Shown here in pieces: positions 1 to 9,007 of a DNA stretch of 42,279 bases. Every line of letters begins with the position of its first letter. Position 1 is the stretch's first letter. The notes under the pieces are model-generated. The model was not told where the DNA came from. It saw only the letters and a list, made by a program, of their open reading frames with translations, and did not search any database. Both the position numbers and the translations under genes were made by a program. Origin of the DNA: UBA8337 sp963932545 (GTDB lineage Bacteria; Pseudomonadota; Alphaproteobacteria; RS24); NCBI GenBank assembly GCA_963932545.1, contig CAWVRH010000018.1, forward strand, positions 1 to 42,279. Direction: 5' to 3'.

Positions 1-1676
1 CCATACTTAAACTGCAGCCGCTCGGCCGATAGTTGAATGGGCGTGAGTGGGTTTTTAATCTCATGCGCAATACGCCGCGCGATATCCGCCCAAGCCGCAT
101 TACGCTGCGCCGTTAGCAGATCGGTAATATCATCAAAGGTAATAATCATGGCGCTATGGGCGCTATTCGATACGCCCATTACCGCAGCCGTGGCCTGAAT
201 GATATGGCCCTTTTTCGCCGCGTCTTGTCGGCTCACCTGCCCCGTCACCAAAGTTTGGCGCATCTTCGCGCTTTCCACGAGCTCGGCAAACTCTGGCATC
301 ATTTCAGATATGTTTTCGCCGACAAGTTCCTCGGCTTGTTTTTCATATAAGGAAACCGCCGCTTCATTGGCGTGTTGGATGATGCCCATATTATTCACCC
401 CCACAACTCCGGAAGACACGCCATGCAAAACTGTTTCGGTGAAACGGGCCCGCACGTCTAAATCTTTGTGCGCCTCCATCAGGTCTTCTTGCTGCGATCC
501 AATCCGCTCGGCCATTTCGTTAAAGGTAGAGGCCAACTCCTCAATCTCATCATTGCCGCTCATTCTCTCGAAAGTAACGCGCGTTTTCAGCTCTCCCTCG
601 CCAAGGCGGCGGGCCGCATAAATCAGTCGACCGATCGGCATCACAAGCCGGTCGGCCAAAGATAGCCCCAACCAAATGGCCGACAATAAAATGAGCAAAG
701 TCATAACAATATAAATCAAGGCAAACGTTAGCTGCGTTTCGAAACGACGCTTCTCCATAGCCGAGTAATCGCGTACTGCAGCATCGGTTTGCAGCAATTG
801 CTGCACCACATTTTGAGAGAGAATACGAGCGCCATAAAGGTAAAGGTTTTGCGCACCATCGATTTTGCGCAAGGCCAATGTTTGACCATTTCTTGCATCA
901 CTCATAACCACAGTCGTTCGAGCCGCCGCCACAAAGGCCTCGCTCGACGGCAGGCTGGTTAAAAGGGTTTGCTCCTGCGAGGCCTGAAACATAACCTTGC
1001 CCGCCTTATCGACAATTAAGGCCTGAGGCATTTTGCGCAAGCCAGCTTGGGCGCGCAAAAATTTAGTGAAGCGCTCAGGGTCGGCTGTTAAAAGCGAGCG
1101 CGCCTTGGATAAATCTTTTGCCATCACCGTAATGTCACTTTTCAGGCTGCTGCGCTGCTCGCGGATATAGGCGTTCGCTACGGCGGTGGTATTGCTGATG
1201 ATGGTTTTAGTGCGCGCAGAGAACCAATAATCTAGGCCTCGGCTCATGGTCACAATGGCAAATATGGCGACCAATATTGCCGGCAAAGTGGTGATAATCG
1301 AAAACATCACCACCATACGCCCATGCATATAAGCCCCGGCCTTGCCCTCGCGCCGGCGGCGGCGCAACCGAAGCGCTTGCCCCAACAACACAAAGAACAA
1401 CCCGGTGATGATAAACAAATTCATGGAGAGCAGGCTCCACACCACTTCGCGCGTGGGTAGGATAGGCGTGAGATTACTCAGAATTAAATAAGTGAAAGTG
1501 CCCGAGGCCAGCCCCAAAAGCGCTATACTCAGCGCCGTGTAGCGAGCAAAATGACCCCAGCTCATTCCGGCGAGGCGAGCAGAAATAGTATTTGAACGCT
1601 CGTCCGTTTTCAGACGGTTTACAAAAGAACCAAAATCGAAACGCAAATTTTGTGTGAGCCACCGAAGGGCAAACAT
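1..1676 (-). CDS. ntrY: Nitrogen-regulation sensor histidine kinase NtrY (3' end cut by window edge)
   Basis: This is a membrane sensor kinase that should phosphorylate NtrX. I translated it directly because the frame has no stop before the window edge. Start ATG at 1676 is preceded by two GGAG-like elements. About 558 residues are visible. Hydrophobic segments lie near residues 46-66, 80-102 and 118-142, followed by a periplasmic sensor region, another membrane segment and a HAMP region (roughly 340-390). A PAS region follows, then the phospho-acceptor H-box with His538 in HEIKNPLTP. The ATPase domain lies outside the window. The three N-terminal membrane segments plus HAMP-PAS order distinguish NtrY from soluble NtrB, which is encoded at 32-33 kb. 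In many alphaproteobacteria ntrY directly follows ntrC; here it follows metG. Confidence 0.93.
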   Translation of the reverse strand, partial: MFALRWLTQNLRFDFGSFVNRLKTDERSNTISARLAGMSWGHFARYTALSIALLGLASGTFTYLILSNLTPILPTREVVWSLLSMNLFIITGLFFVLLGQALRLRRRRREGKAGAYMHGRMVVMFSIITTLPAILVAIFAIVTMSRGLDYWFSARTKTIISNTTAVANAYIREQRSSLKSDITVMAKDLSKARSLLTADPERFTKFLRAQAGLRKMPQALIVDKAGKVMFQASQEQTLLTSLPSSEAFVAAARTTVVMSDARNGQTLALRKIDGAQNLYLYGARILSQNVVQQLLQTDAAVRDYSAMEKRRFETQLTFALIYIVMTLLILLSAIWLGLSLADRLVMPIGRLIYAARRLGEGELKTRVTFERMSGNDEIEELASTFNEMAERIGSQQEDLMEAHKDLDVRARFTETVLHGVSSGVVGVNNMGIIQHANEAAVSLYEKQAEELVGENISEMMPEFAELVESAKMRQTLVTGQVSRQDAAKKGHIIQATAAVMGVSNSAHSAMIITFDDITDLLTAQRNAAWADIARRIAHEIKNPLTPIQLSAERLQFKY

Positions 1677-1786
1677 ACAAACTCCAAAACTCCCACACGA
1701 CAACACTGGAAAATACGGGTGCACAGTTCAAGAGAATAAGCGCATAAATGGCTTTCACACAATCAAATGTTGCCGAAAGGTCACAT

Positions 1787-3340
1787 CTATTGCGAGCTGT
1801 CCTCCATGCTTACAAGGCGTGGAAACACACCTTGGGGGCTCGGCAAGTCTTGCCCCGCCTTGAGGCGATGCTCGGGCCCAAGACAAGAAAACTCTCGTGC
1901 AGATGGTGTGACCGCCAAATAATCTAGCAATTTGGCTGCCCCTTCCGGGATAACAGGCTGAAGCAAAATCGCGGCTTGGCGCACGATCTCGGCCGTCACA
2001 TATAACACGGTGCCCATACGCTCAGGATCTTCGGTTTTCAAAGCCCATGGCGCTTGGCCGGCAAAATATCGGTTGGCTTCAGAGACAGCCTCCATCACCA
2101 AGGCCAAATAATTATGAATTTCATGGCCCTGCATCGCCGCATCCGTGCGCTGTTTTAAACCATCCAAAAGCGCTAACACGGCCGTGTCCTCTTGGCTGAA
2201 CGCTTGCGGCACGGGCAGTTTTCCGTCGCAATTTTTGCCAATCATCGACAGGCTACGTTGCGCTAAATTACCAATATCATTGGCCAAGTCTGCGTTCACC
2301 CGATTGACAATCGCTTCATCGCTGAAGCTGCCGTCGCGCCCGAAAGGCACTTCGCGCAAGAAGAAATACCGTAGGGCGTCCACCCCGTAATGCTCTGCCA
2401 AGGTAAATGGATCGAGAACATTGCCGAGCGATTTCGACATTTTTTCACCCTTCACCGTCAAAAACCCATGCGCGAAAACTTGTTCTGGCAGCGGCAAACC
2501 GGCCGCCATCAAGAAGGCCGGCCAATAGACGGTGTGAAACCGCGTGATATCTTTGCCAATCACATGCAAGCCAGCTGGCCAAAAATCAGCATAGCGCCCG
2601 TCTTGGTCTGGAAAGCCCAAAACGGAGAGGTAATTCGTCAGCGCATCCATCCAAACGTAAACCACATGAGATGGGTCATCGGGAACAGGCACACCCCAAT
2701 CAAAGGCCGTGCGAGAGATGGATAGGTCGCGCAAACCACCTTTGAGAAAGGAAACCACCTCATTTCGGCGGCTTTCTGGCTGTAAGAACTGCGGATTGGC
2801 TTCAAAATGCGCCAGCAACTTGTCTTCATAGGCAGATAGTTTGAAGAAATAGCTATCTTCTTCCAGCCATTCGACGGGCGTGCCTTGCGGGCTTAGCTTT
2901 TCGCCGTCGGGCCCTTGTGTCACTTCGCTCTCGGCATAAAACGCCTCGTCGCGCACCGAATACCACCCAGCATAGCTATCTTTATAAATGTCGCCATTGG
3001 CCGCAATACGCTTCCATAGCTCGCTCACAGACGCGTGATGGCGCGGCTCACAGGTGCGAATGAAGTCATCATGGCTACAATTCAAGGCATCCGCCATGTT
3101 GCGGAAGGCTGGAGTCAATTCATCCGCCAATTGCTGCGCAGATTTATCCTGCGCGCGCGCGGTTTGCACCATTTTCTGCCCGTGGTCGTCGGTTCCAGTC
3201 GAAAAATATACTGTCTCGCCGCTCAGTCGATGATACCGAGCAATCGCATCCGTGGCCATAACCTCATAGGCATGGCCAACATGAGGAGCGCCATTTGGGT
3301 AGGAAATTGCGGTAGTTATGAAAAACTTCTTATCTGACAC
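1787..3340 (-). CDS. metG: Methionine-tRNA ligase
   Basis: Charges tRNA-Met (initiator and elongator) with methionine in the cytoplasm. The 517-residue protein has the class I HIGH-type motif as HVGH at residues 20-23 and the KMSKS loop at 300-304. The N-terminal Rossmann region and the alpha-helical anticodon-binding domain after it are present. The zinc-knuckle insert lacks cysteines, as in the short alphaproteobacterial form, and there is no C-terminal dimerisation domain. The start is GTG at 3340, preceded by AGGAAA. It follows holB by 20 bases, so it is probably co-transcribed with holB and tmk. Identification is secure. Confidence 0.97.
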   Translation of the reverse strand: MSDKKFFITTAISYPNGAPHVGHAYEVMATDAIARYHRLSGETVYFSTGTDDHGQKMVQTARAQDKSAQQLADELTPAFRNMADALNCSHDDFIRTCEPRHHASVSELWKRIAANGDIYKDSYAGWYSVRDEAFYAESEVTQGPDGEKLSPQGTPVEWLEEDSYFFKLSAYEDKLLAHFEANPQFLQPESRRNEVVSFLKGGLRDLSISRTAFDWGVPVPDDPSHVVYVWMDALTNYLSVLGFPDQDGRYADFWPAGLHVIGKDITRFHTVYWPAFLMAAGLPLPEQVFAHGFLTVKGEKMSKSLGNVLDPFTLAEHYGVDALRYFFLREVPFGRDGSFSDEAIVNRVNADLANDIGNLAQRSLSMIGKNCDGKLPVPQAFSQEDTAVLALLDGLKQRTDAAMQGHEIHNYLALVMEAVSEANRYFAGQAPWALKTEDPERMGTVLYVTAEIVRQAAILLQPVIPEGAAKLLDYLAVTPSAREFSCLGPEHRLKAGQDLPSPQGVFPRLVSMEDSSQ

Positions 3341-3360
3341 TTTAATTTCCTATAATGGTT

Positions 3361-4467
3361 TTAAGCTGTTTTCGTCCGGATGATATCCGCCAAACTTGTG
3401 AACCATTCCATGATGGCTTGTTTTTTATCGAGGTTCAGCCCTTCGACTTGGCGCACCTGATGCTGAACTTTCTCCCATAGCGAAAGCGCTGATTCAAGTG
3501 GTAAATCTCCGCTCACGAGCCGATTTACCAGCTCCTCCTCCCCCTGAAATACCGGCTGGAACTCTTGCCCTGTCGATGCCGCGCGCACCACGCGGTGCAA
3601 CCAGCCGCTGAATAAATAACAAAACAGCCGAAAACTGCCCGGCTCACTGCGCGCCCCAAACCTTCCGGCCAGCCCATGCAGAGCCTCAATATCCAGCTGC
3701 GGCAGGCCTTCCAAAACGCCTACCATGTCGCGATAAAGGTCGAAGCCGCCCATTTCCGCCAACATCAGGGCGCGCCCTGCACTTCCCTCGGCCAAAAAGG
3801 CGGCCGCCGCCGCTTCATTTTCATCCACCAACTCTAACCGACCGGAGATAATTTGCTGCAGCTCTCCCTCGTTCAGCGCCCCAAACGCCAATTGCCGACA
3901 GCGCGAGCGTATGGTGTCCAAAACACGCCCAGGGTTGTGGCAAACGATGAGGAACAAACACTTTTCTGGCGGCTCTTCAATCAGCTTCAGCAGCGCATTG
4001 ACGCTGCTCTTATTCATCTCATCGATACTATCGATGATGGCAATCCGCCAACCACCCCTGGAGGCACTTAGCCCAAAGGCTCTTTTCATCTCGCGCGTAT
4101 CCTCAACGCTAATGTCACCGCGGAACTTCTCCGTCTTGGTATTGTAACGACGGTTCAACACATAGAGGTCTGGATGCACGCTGTTCTCAATCAAACGTGT
4201 TTCGGGCGTATCGCTTACCGGAGAGAGCGATTGTATTGCTTGAGGGGTATGGTTCGATAATAGCGCGCGAGCCACCATATAAGCAAAACTAGCCTTACCG
4301 ATGCCCTCTGGGCCCGACAGCAGCCAAGCATGTGGCAAACGGCTGCCTAGCAACGCGTCGAGAAAATCACTCTGCGCGCGCTCATGGCCAATCAACGCGC
4401 GGGTATATCGCGGCGGATGGTCTCCATCCACATCGGGGAGCGGTTCAGTAATCTCGGCTTGGCTCAT
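3361..4467 (-). CDS. holB: DNA polymerase III subunit delta' (clamp loader)
   Basis: A non-motor or weakly active clamp-loader subunit that helps load the beta sliding clamp on DNA. The 368-residue protein has an AAA+ fold. The Walker A-like motif GPEGIGKAS lies near residues 52-60, and the SRC motif (RSRCRQL) near residue 190 marks the clamp-loader family. The C-terminal third is alpha-helical, as expected for the collar domain. The ATG at 4467 sits 23 bases after the tmk stop codon. The pairing tmk-holB-metG is common in alphaproteobacteria. In this family an intact P-loop does not prove ATPase activity. Confidence 0.94.
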   Translation of the reverse strand: MSQAEITEPLPDVDGDHPPRYTRALIGHERAQSDFLDALLGSRLPHAWLLSGPEGIGKASFAYMVARALLSNHTPQAIQSLSPVSDTPETRLIENSVHPDLYVLNRRYNTKTEKFRGDISVEDTREMKRAFGLSASRGGWRIAIIDSIDEMNKSSVNALLKLIEEPPEKCLFLIVCHNPGRVLDTIRSRCRQLAFGALNEGELQQIISGRLELVDENEAAAAAFLAEGSAGRALMLAEMGGFDLYRDMVGVLEGLPQLDIEALHGLAGRFGARSEPGSFRLFCYLFSGWLHRVVRAASTGQEFQPVFQGEEELVNRLVSGDLPLESALSLWEKVQHQVRQVEGLNLDKKQAIMEWFTSLADIIRTKTA

Positions 4468-4490
4468 GCGCCTATCTAAGCGGAAACAGG

Positions 4491-5114
4491 CTAAAGTTTA
4501 AAGCGCTGCTTCATCTCGCCTTCAATTTGTTGCCATACGGCATCGAATGTAACTTCGGCATCCACCACGATGATGCGGTTTGGGCTCTCGGCTGCGAGGG
4601 CTAAAAAACCATCGCGAACCTTGCTATGAAACTCGGGCTGTTTTTTCTCAAAGCGCGCAGCCCCGCCGCGTTTTTCAGCTCGTTGCAGGCCGGCTTCTTC
4701 GCGCACATCTAGCAAAAACGTAACGTCTGGCACAGTGTCGCCCACAGCTTTGGTTTGCAGCGGGCGCACCATATCGAGGCCCAACCCACCGGCAATGCCT
4801 TGGTAGGCCAAAGTACTATCTAAAAAACGGTCGCAAATAACCCATTTTCCGGCCGCCAAAGACGGCTCAATCAGGCGGTTCACATGTTCGACCCGCGCGG
4901 CTGTCATCATCAGCAATTCGGAAAAAGGCGACCACCGATCGGGATCTCCTTGAACCAAAAGATCGCGCAATTCTTCGCCCTGTTGCGTGCCCCCTGGCTC
5001 ACGGGTTTCAACAACATCGAGACCTTTGCTGCGCAAAAACCCAGCCAAACGAACCGCTTGAGTGGATTTTCCACCGCCCTCGCCGCCTTCAAAACTAATA
5101 AACTTTCCGCGCAT
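4491..5114 (-). CDS. tmk: Thymidylate kinase
   Basis: Phosphorylates dTMP to dTDP for DNA synthesis. The 207-residue length is normal. The P-loop GGEGGGKST is at residues 10-18, the substrate-binding DR motif (ICDRFLDSTLAYQG) lies near 95, and REPGGT is near 38. The start ATG at 5114 has an AGGGG element 7 bases upstream. It starts one base after the stop of the upstream carboxypeptidase gene, so the two genes are probably translated from one message. Confidence 0.96.
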   Translation of the reverse strand: MRGKFISFEGGEGGGKSTQAVRLAGFLRSKGLDVVETREPGGTQQGEELRDLLVQGDPDRWSPFSELLMMTAARVEHVNRLIEPSLAAGKWVICDRFLDSTLAYQGIAGGLGLDMVRPLQTKAVGDTVPDVTFLLDVREEAGLQRAEKRGGAARFEKKQPEFHSKVRDGFLALAAESPNRIIVVDAEVTFDAVWQQIEGEMKQRFKL

Positions 5115-5115
5115 C

Positions 5116-6294
5116 TCAATCCCCTATAATCAAATAAACAAGGCTGGAAATAGCTCGGCCAATCGCATTGCCCTTACCGACATCTTCCGCCGCTACCAAA
5201 TCAATTTCTTGCGAGCTCAAGTCTGGCAAGGTCACTTTCAAAACGCCCAAACGGTCGCCTTTCGAAATCGGCGCCAGCACTGGCTTTTCATAAGTCACCG
5301 TTGCCACCATTTTGCGTCGTCCGCTGCGCGGCGTCACAATATCAAAGCGCTTGTTCGTGGTCACTTTTACGCTCTCTTGGTCGCCGTGCCACACTGGAAA
5401 CTCAGCCACTTCTTGTCCCGCTTCCACCAATAAATCACGCTGGAAATTACGAAAGCCATAAGTCATTAACTTACGCGCTTCACGGGCACGCTCGCGTTTA
5501 CTGTCGAGCCCATTAATAACCAAAATAAGACGCCGACCATTTTGCTCGGCCGAAGCCACCAGCCCATAGCCAGACTCGGATGTGTGTCCCGTCTTCAGGC
5601 CATCGGCGCCAATATTGGCATAGAGCAGCGGGTTACGATTGGTTTGCCGGATTTTATTCCAAGTAAAATCGCGCTCACTAAACAGCGGATAATATTTGCT
5701 ATGATCGTTAATCAAAGTCCGCGCTAAAAGTGCCAAATCTCGCGGCGTTGTTTTATGTTCTGGGTCTGGCAGACCCGTTGCATTGGTGAAATTTGATTTT
5801 GTCATGCCCAGCTCTTGTGCCCGCTCTGTCATGATTTCCGCAAAAGCCGCCTCGCTGCCGGCCAGCCCTTCGGCCAAAGCTATGCAAGCATCATTGCCAG
5901 ACTGAATAATCACCCCGCGCAAAAGATTACGAACTTCCACCCGCGAGCGCGCGTTTAAGAACATGGTTGAACCACCGGAACCAGCCCCGCCGCGCTTCCA
6001 AGCATCATCGCTTACAAAAAACTTATCGTCTGGCGACACAGCCCCCGAGTCTAACGCCTCGAAGGTCATCAACACGGTCATCAGCTTGCTCATACTGGCT
6101 GGGCTCATGCGTGCATCTGCATTTTTCTCGAACAGCACAACGCCCGTCTGGGCATCCAGCATGAGCGCATAATCCGCCTTGGTTTCTAGTGCCGAGGCGG
6201 GACTTGTGGCCAAGATACATAGACTGGCCAACACCACCACAGATAGGCGTATGTTTTGTGCCAAGCCCAAAACTAGCTTTTGTAGATGATGCAT
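5116..6294 (-). CDS. D-alanyl-D-alanine carboxypeptidase (PBP5/6 type)
   Basis: Trims the terminal D-Ala from peptidoglycan pentapeptides in the periplasm. The protein has about 392 residues, with an N-terminal signal segment ending near the alanine-rich ASALE site. The serine-enzyme motifs are complete: S67-M-S-K70, S132-G-N134 and K234-T-G236. A beta-rich C-terminal domain and a short hydrophobic tail (SSLVYLIIGD) could provide membrane attachment, as in PBP5. I chose ATG 6294 because AAGGAG sits nine bases upstream. The in-frame ATG at 6318 has no comparable site and would spoil the signal peptide. The neighbour rlpA is also a cell-wall gene and ends 13 bases upstream of this start. dacC, dacA or dacF naming cannot be decided here. 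Confidence 0.93.
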   Translation of the reverse strand: MHHLQKLVLGLAQNIRLSVVVLASLCILATSPASALETKADYALMLDAQTGVVLFEKNADARMSPASMSKLMTVLMTFEALDSGAVSPDDKFFVSDDAWKRGGAGSGGSTMFLNARSRVEVRNLLRGVIIQSGNDACIALAEGLAGSEAAFAEIMTERAQELGMTKSNFTNATGLPDPEHKTTPRDLALLARTLINDHSKYYPLFSERDFTWNKIRQTNRNPLLYANIGADGLKTGHTSESGYGLVASAEQNGRRLILVINGLDSKRERAREARKLMTYGFRNFQRDLLVEAGQEVAEFPVWHGDQESVKVTTNKRFDIVTPRSGRRKMVATVTYEKPVLAPISKGDRLGVLKVTLPDLSSQEIDLVAAEDVGKGNAIGRAISSLVYLIIGD

Positions 6295-6307
6295 TTCGCA
6301 AAGCTCC

Positions 6308-7234
6308 TTATTGTTCAATAATCACGGCGTCTTGGTGCCCAGAGGCGACCAATCGGTCCAGCATTTCGCGGGCTTCGGTACGAAGGTTGGCGCCGCCCAT
6401 TTTCACTCGGTAATACGTCGTCCCGCCCACTTTGACTTCGACAATACGAGACGGCTCAATGCCATTGAGTTTGACCTTCAAAGCCTCGGCATTACCGCGG
6501 CTCGAAAACACACCAGCCTGCACCGCATAGCGCTTAGAGGCCAGCTCTTTCAAGACATCGCTCTTCGGCTCCGCGAGGCGATTGCCATCGACATCCCGCA
6601 CGGCAACATCGCCGATGGGCGCGGCCCCAACGCGGCGTTCGGCGCGCGGTGTTTTGGGTTTATCAACAATAAAGCGATCGGGTTCTTGCTTGCGAATAAC
6701 GCGCCCTGACACATCATAGAGCGGCGCTCGGCCTAAGTATTGAACCCGCACTTGGGTTGTTCCTTGCTTTTTAAAGCCCAACATTTCTGCGGCACGGCGT
6801 GACATATCAATCTCACGATCTTTGGCAAAGGGCCCGCGATCATTGAGCCGCACGATAACGGATTTATTATTCTCTAAGTTGGTCACTTTCACCCGCACTG
6901 GCATTGGCAGCGTTGGATGCGCGGCGGTGAGCAAATCCATGTCGAAAATCTCACCATTAGCGGTGCGACGACCATGGAATTTGGGGCCATACCAACTGGC
7001 GGTGCCGATGTTATCGTAGGTGGCATCCTCTTGTGGATAGTACCATTCGCCCAGAATTTGATAAGGCGTGCCAATTTTATAAATACCGCCGGCGGCAACT
7101 CGGCGCCCTTGGCCTTCGCCAGAATCGTGTGACGGCACACCGCAACTCGCCACCGCCACGCAAGCGCCTAAGACAAACACCCAAGACAAGCGGCTTGTCG
7201 CAGCAACAGACGATAAATTCGGATTTTTCAACAT
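6308..7234 (-). CDS. rlpA: Septal ring lytic transglycosylase RlpA (lipoprotein)
   Basis: An outer-membrane lipoprotein that cleaves denuded glycan strands at the septum. The 308-residue product has a lipobox ending at Cys31 (V-A-S-C). A double-psi beta-barrel domain spans roughly 77-165 (GTASWYGPKFHGRRTANGE and the later VRLNDRGPF), and a C-terminal SPOR domain covers about 232-308. The start is ATG 7234, close behind GGAAAG. An upstream in-frame extension to 7465 is rejected because it is only antisense translation of the tRNA-Ser gene. It runs just upstream of the carboxypeptidase gene and probably shares its transcript. Confidence 0.93.
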   Translation of the reverse strand: MLKNPNLSSVAATSRLSWVFVLGACVAVASCGVPSHDSGEGQGRRVAAGGIYKIGTPYQILGEWYYPQEDATYDNIGTASWYGPKFHGRRTANGEIFDMDLLTAAHPTLPMPVRVKVTNLENNKSVIVRLNDRGPFAKDREIDMSRRAAEMLGFKKQGTTQVRVQYLGRAPLYDVSGRVIRKQEPDRFIVDKPKTPRAERRVGAAPIGDVAVRDVDGNRLAEPKSDVLKELASKRYAVQAGVFSSRGNAEALKVKLNGIEPSRIVEVKVGGTTYYRVKMGGANLRTEAREMLDRLVASGHQDAVIIEQ

Positions 7235-7319
7235 ATTGTTCTTTCCGCTCAAAGCACTGCGGATGACTATATTAGATTCGTTAGTATTAAGAAGCGGCGT
7301 GGCGCAAACAAAAGCGCTA

Positions 7320-7348
7320 TTGAAAATTCTCAGCAAAGAAGTTAAATC
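7320..7348 (+). promoter_or_regulatory. Possible promoter of tRNA-Ser
   Basis: TTGAAA at 7320-7325 is followed after 16-17 bases by TTAAAT/TAAATC (7342-7348), about 27 bases before the mature tRNA 5' end. The -35 match is good and the -10 weak, so this is only a suggestion. Confidence 0.3.
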
Positions 7349-7374
7349 ACGGATGCTAACCATGGCGAACTTCA

Positions 7375-7464
7375 GGAGAGGTGGCTGAGTGGTTGAAAGC
7401 GGCGGTCTTGAAAACCGTTGAGCGTTTGCGCGTTCCGGGGGTTCGAATCCCTCCCTCTCCGCCA
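7375..7464 (+). tRNA. tRNA-Ser (anticodon UGA)
   Basis: The acceptor stem GGAGAGG (7375-7381) pairs with CCTCTCC (7454-7460), followed by discriminator G and an encoded CCA (7462-7464). The anticodon loop CTTGAAA carries TGA and is closed by CGGT/ACCG. The long variable arm is the class II hallmark of tRNA-Ser, and the T-loop GTTCGAATC is standard. It reads UCA codons. An island remnant begins directly 3' of it, which fits a tRNA 3'-end attachment site. Confidence 0.97.
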
Positions 7465-7513
7465 TTATTTTATTAATAATACATATAAAACAATGAGATA
7501 ATTGGCAACAAAA

Positions 7514-7537
7514 GTATCTTGATACACTTCTTGATAC
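7514..7537. repeat. Inverted and direct repeats next to the tRNA 3' end
   Basis: GTATCTTGATAC (7514-7525) is a perfect 5-bp inverted repeat with a 2-base centre, and CTTGATACA occurs again directly after it. Such repeats near an attachment site could be integrase or excisionase arm sites; that role is inference. Confidence 0.4.
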
Positions 7538-7641
7538 ATTTACTTTTATTCGTAGTTAGAAGCATTTTTTCTGCACTAACGGCGCCTATATCAATTGTCT
7601 AAATCAACTCACACTGCTCCCAGTTAACCTTGGAGACTGTG

Positions 7642-7827
7642 ATGACTAATACAAAATTATTATCTGACCGCCTTTTAACCGTTAAGCAAGTGGCAGAAAT
7701 ATTATCAATTGGTAAATCTACCGTTTGGTCAAAATGCAAAAATGGAACATTACCTAAGCCCGTGAGGCTTGGTAGCGGCACGCGTTGGCGGAGTTCGGAA
7801 ATCCAAGCGTACATACGGGGCGAATAA
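7642..7827 (+). CDS. AlpA-family helix-turn-helix regulator/excisionase-like protein
   Basis: A 61-residue protein. The MerR-like winged helix reads LLTVKQVAEILSIGKSTVW followed by a wing containing PKPVRLGSGTRWR, the usual AlpA pattern. Relatives activate integrase or excision genes in P4-like islands. I chose ATG 7642 because TTGGAG sits about 7 bases before it. The longer TTG start at 7630 would overlap that ribosome site. It lies 4 bases before the primase gene, so the pair is likely an operon. With no integrase left, its target here may be only the replication gene. Confidence 0.85.
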   Translation: MTNTKLLSDRLLTVKQVAEILSIGKSTVWSKCKNGTLPKPVRLGSGTRWRSSEIQAYIRGE

Positions 7828-7831
7828 CAAA

Positions 7832-8938
7832 ATGCCTCAGCTAAAGCCCTCCTCCTTAAACACCGCCCTCGAACTTATCGACGGCGGCAATTATGTTTTC
7901 CCAGTCCGCGCAGACAAAAGCCCCGCTTGCGCACAAGGCTTCAAAGCTGCAGTCAGCACGCCAGAAGAAGCTGAAGAACTATGGCGCAACAAAACAGCGC
8001 CGCTACTCGGCATAGACTGCGGACGCAGCGATATATGGGTGCTGGATATTGACCCTGATGGGTTGGGTTGGCTCGATGAAAACCGAGACATCATTCCAGA
8101 GACACAATGCTATCAAACGCCACGCGGCGGGTATCATTATGTCTTTGTTAAACACCCGACCATTCGAAACTCATCAAGCAAAATTTCTAACGGAGTAGAT
8201 GTGCGCGGCATCGGTGGTTACGTTTGCCGCGGTAACGGCTATGACATTTATCACGACGCTGACATCGCAGAAGCGTCACCAGAACTAATTCACCTCGCGC
8301 TCGAGGGGCATAACGAAACGGCTTCCTCCCAAGCCCCTGCCCAAGCTGAACCAACCTCGGCGGACGTATGGGGCAAGCTCACCGATGGCCGCGAAGCTAA
8401 GATGGCTGAGATGGTCTACGCCAAATGCTTAGACGCCGTTCGCGAAGTCGGCTTCGACAAAGCTTATGAAAAAGTCGTATCGGAATATCCTGATTATGAA
8501 CGCCTAGTCGCGCCTCGCGGCGCGAGCCTCGAAGCTGACGGGCGCGGCTTATCAGAATGGAAAAAGAAGACCCGAAGCACGCTGGCAAAGCTTGAGTGCG
8601 GTGGGTTGCCGGAGCAGAGCTCTACCATATCCTGCGTCCTGCCGCTTGAACAAATCGGCTTTATCGAACCAGCCAAACTACCAAAGCGAAAACTCATTCA
8701 CGGGCTTGACTACATTGCAGGCACTATCTCGATGACTGTTGCAGCTGGCGGCGTTGGCAAGTCGACGGCAATTATTTATGAGGCCTGCAGCATAGCTAAC
8801 AATGGCCATAATCTGCTTCTCTCTCTCAGCCTGCGCCCGATATTGCCATATTGTAATTATAGTCGGGGTCAGACCAGCTATCAGACCCAAGAAAAGCTGT
8901 TGCTGAGATTGCGCCAGCCACCAAACAACCCAGCTTAG
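7832..8938 (+). pseudogene. Truncated bifunctional primase-polymerase/helicase of an island
   Basis: Residues 1 to about 170 form a prim-pol (AEP) domain: the metal-binding LDIDPDG motif (D72, D74), then GGYHYVF with His102, and GVDVRGIGGYV with D123. A linker follows, and then an AAA/RecA-like ATPase begins with Walker A GGVGKS at 306-311. About fifteen residues later the family resemblance ends. The remaining tail (about residues 330-368, rich in Ser, Leu and Gln) looks like out-of-context sequence that overlaps a gene on the other strand. The Walker B and sensor motifs are absent. The intact gene would prime and drive island replication; here only primase activity could remain. A deletion breakpoint near 8810 is inferred. 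Confidence 0.8.
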
Positions 8939-9007
8939 ACCGGGCAAAAAGCCAACAATTAGAAAGAAGCCAATAAGGATGGATTCTGAATTTTTCACCA
9001 TCTTCAT
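8678..9007 (-). pseudogene. Small membrane protein, probably truncated at its C-terminus
   Basis: Not recognised. From ATG 9007 the product has two hydrophobic segments (about residues 9-28 and 35-52) followed by a charged stretch (QYRAQAEREKQ). The last third is the antisense of the broken helicase gene, so the true end was probably lost at the breakpoint near 8810. Its ATG overlaps the TGA of the gene before it (ATGA), which supports translation as a coupled pair. The topology resembles small membrane partners in island cargo, but no function can be assigned. Confidence 0.45.

Noticed and set aside
2145..2725. Plus-strand frames opposite metG
   Set aside because: They are shadows of a secure gene with no ribosome sites or domains.
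7235..7465. N-terminal extension of RlpA beginning at 7465
   Set aside because: It is the antisense of tRNA-Ser, a classic spurious translation; ATG 7234 gives a proper lipoprotein signal.
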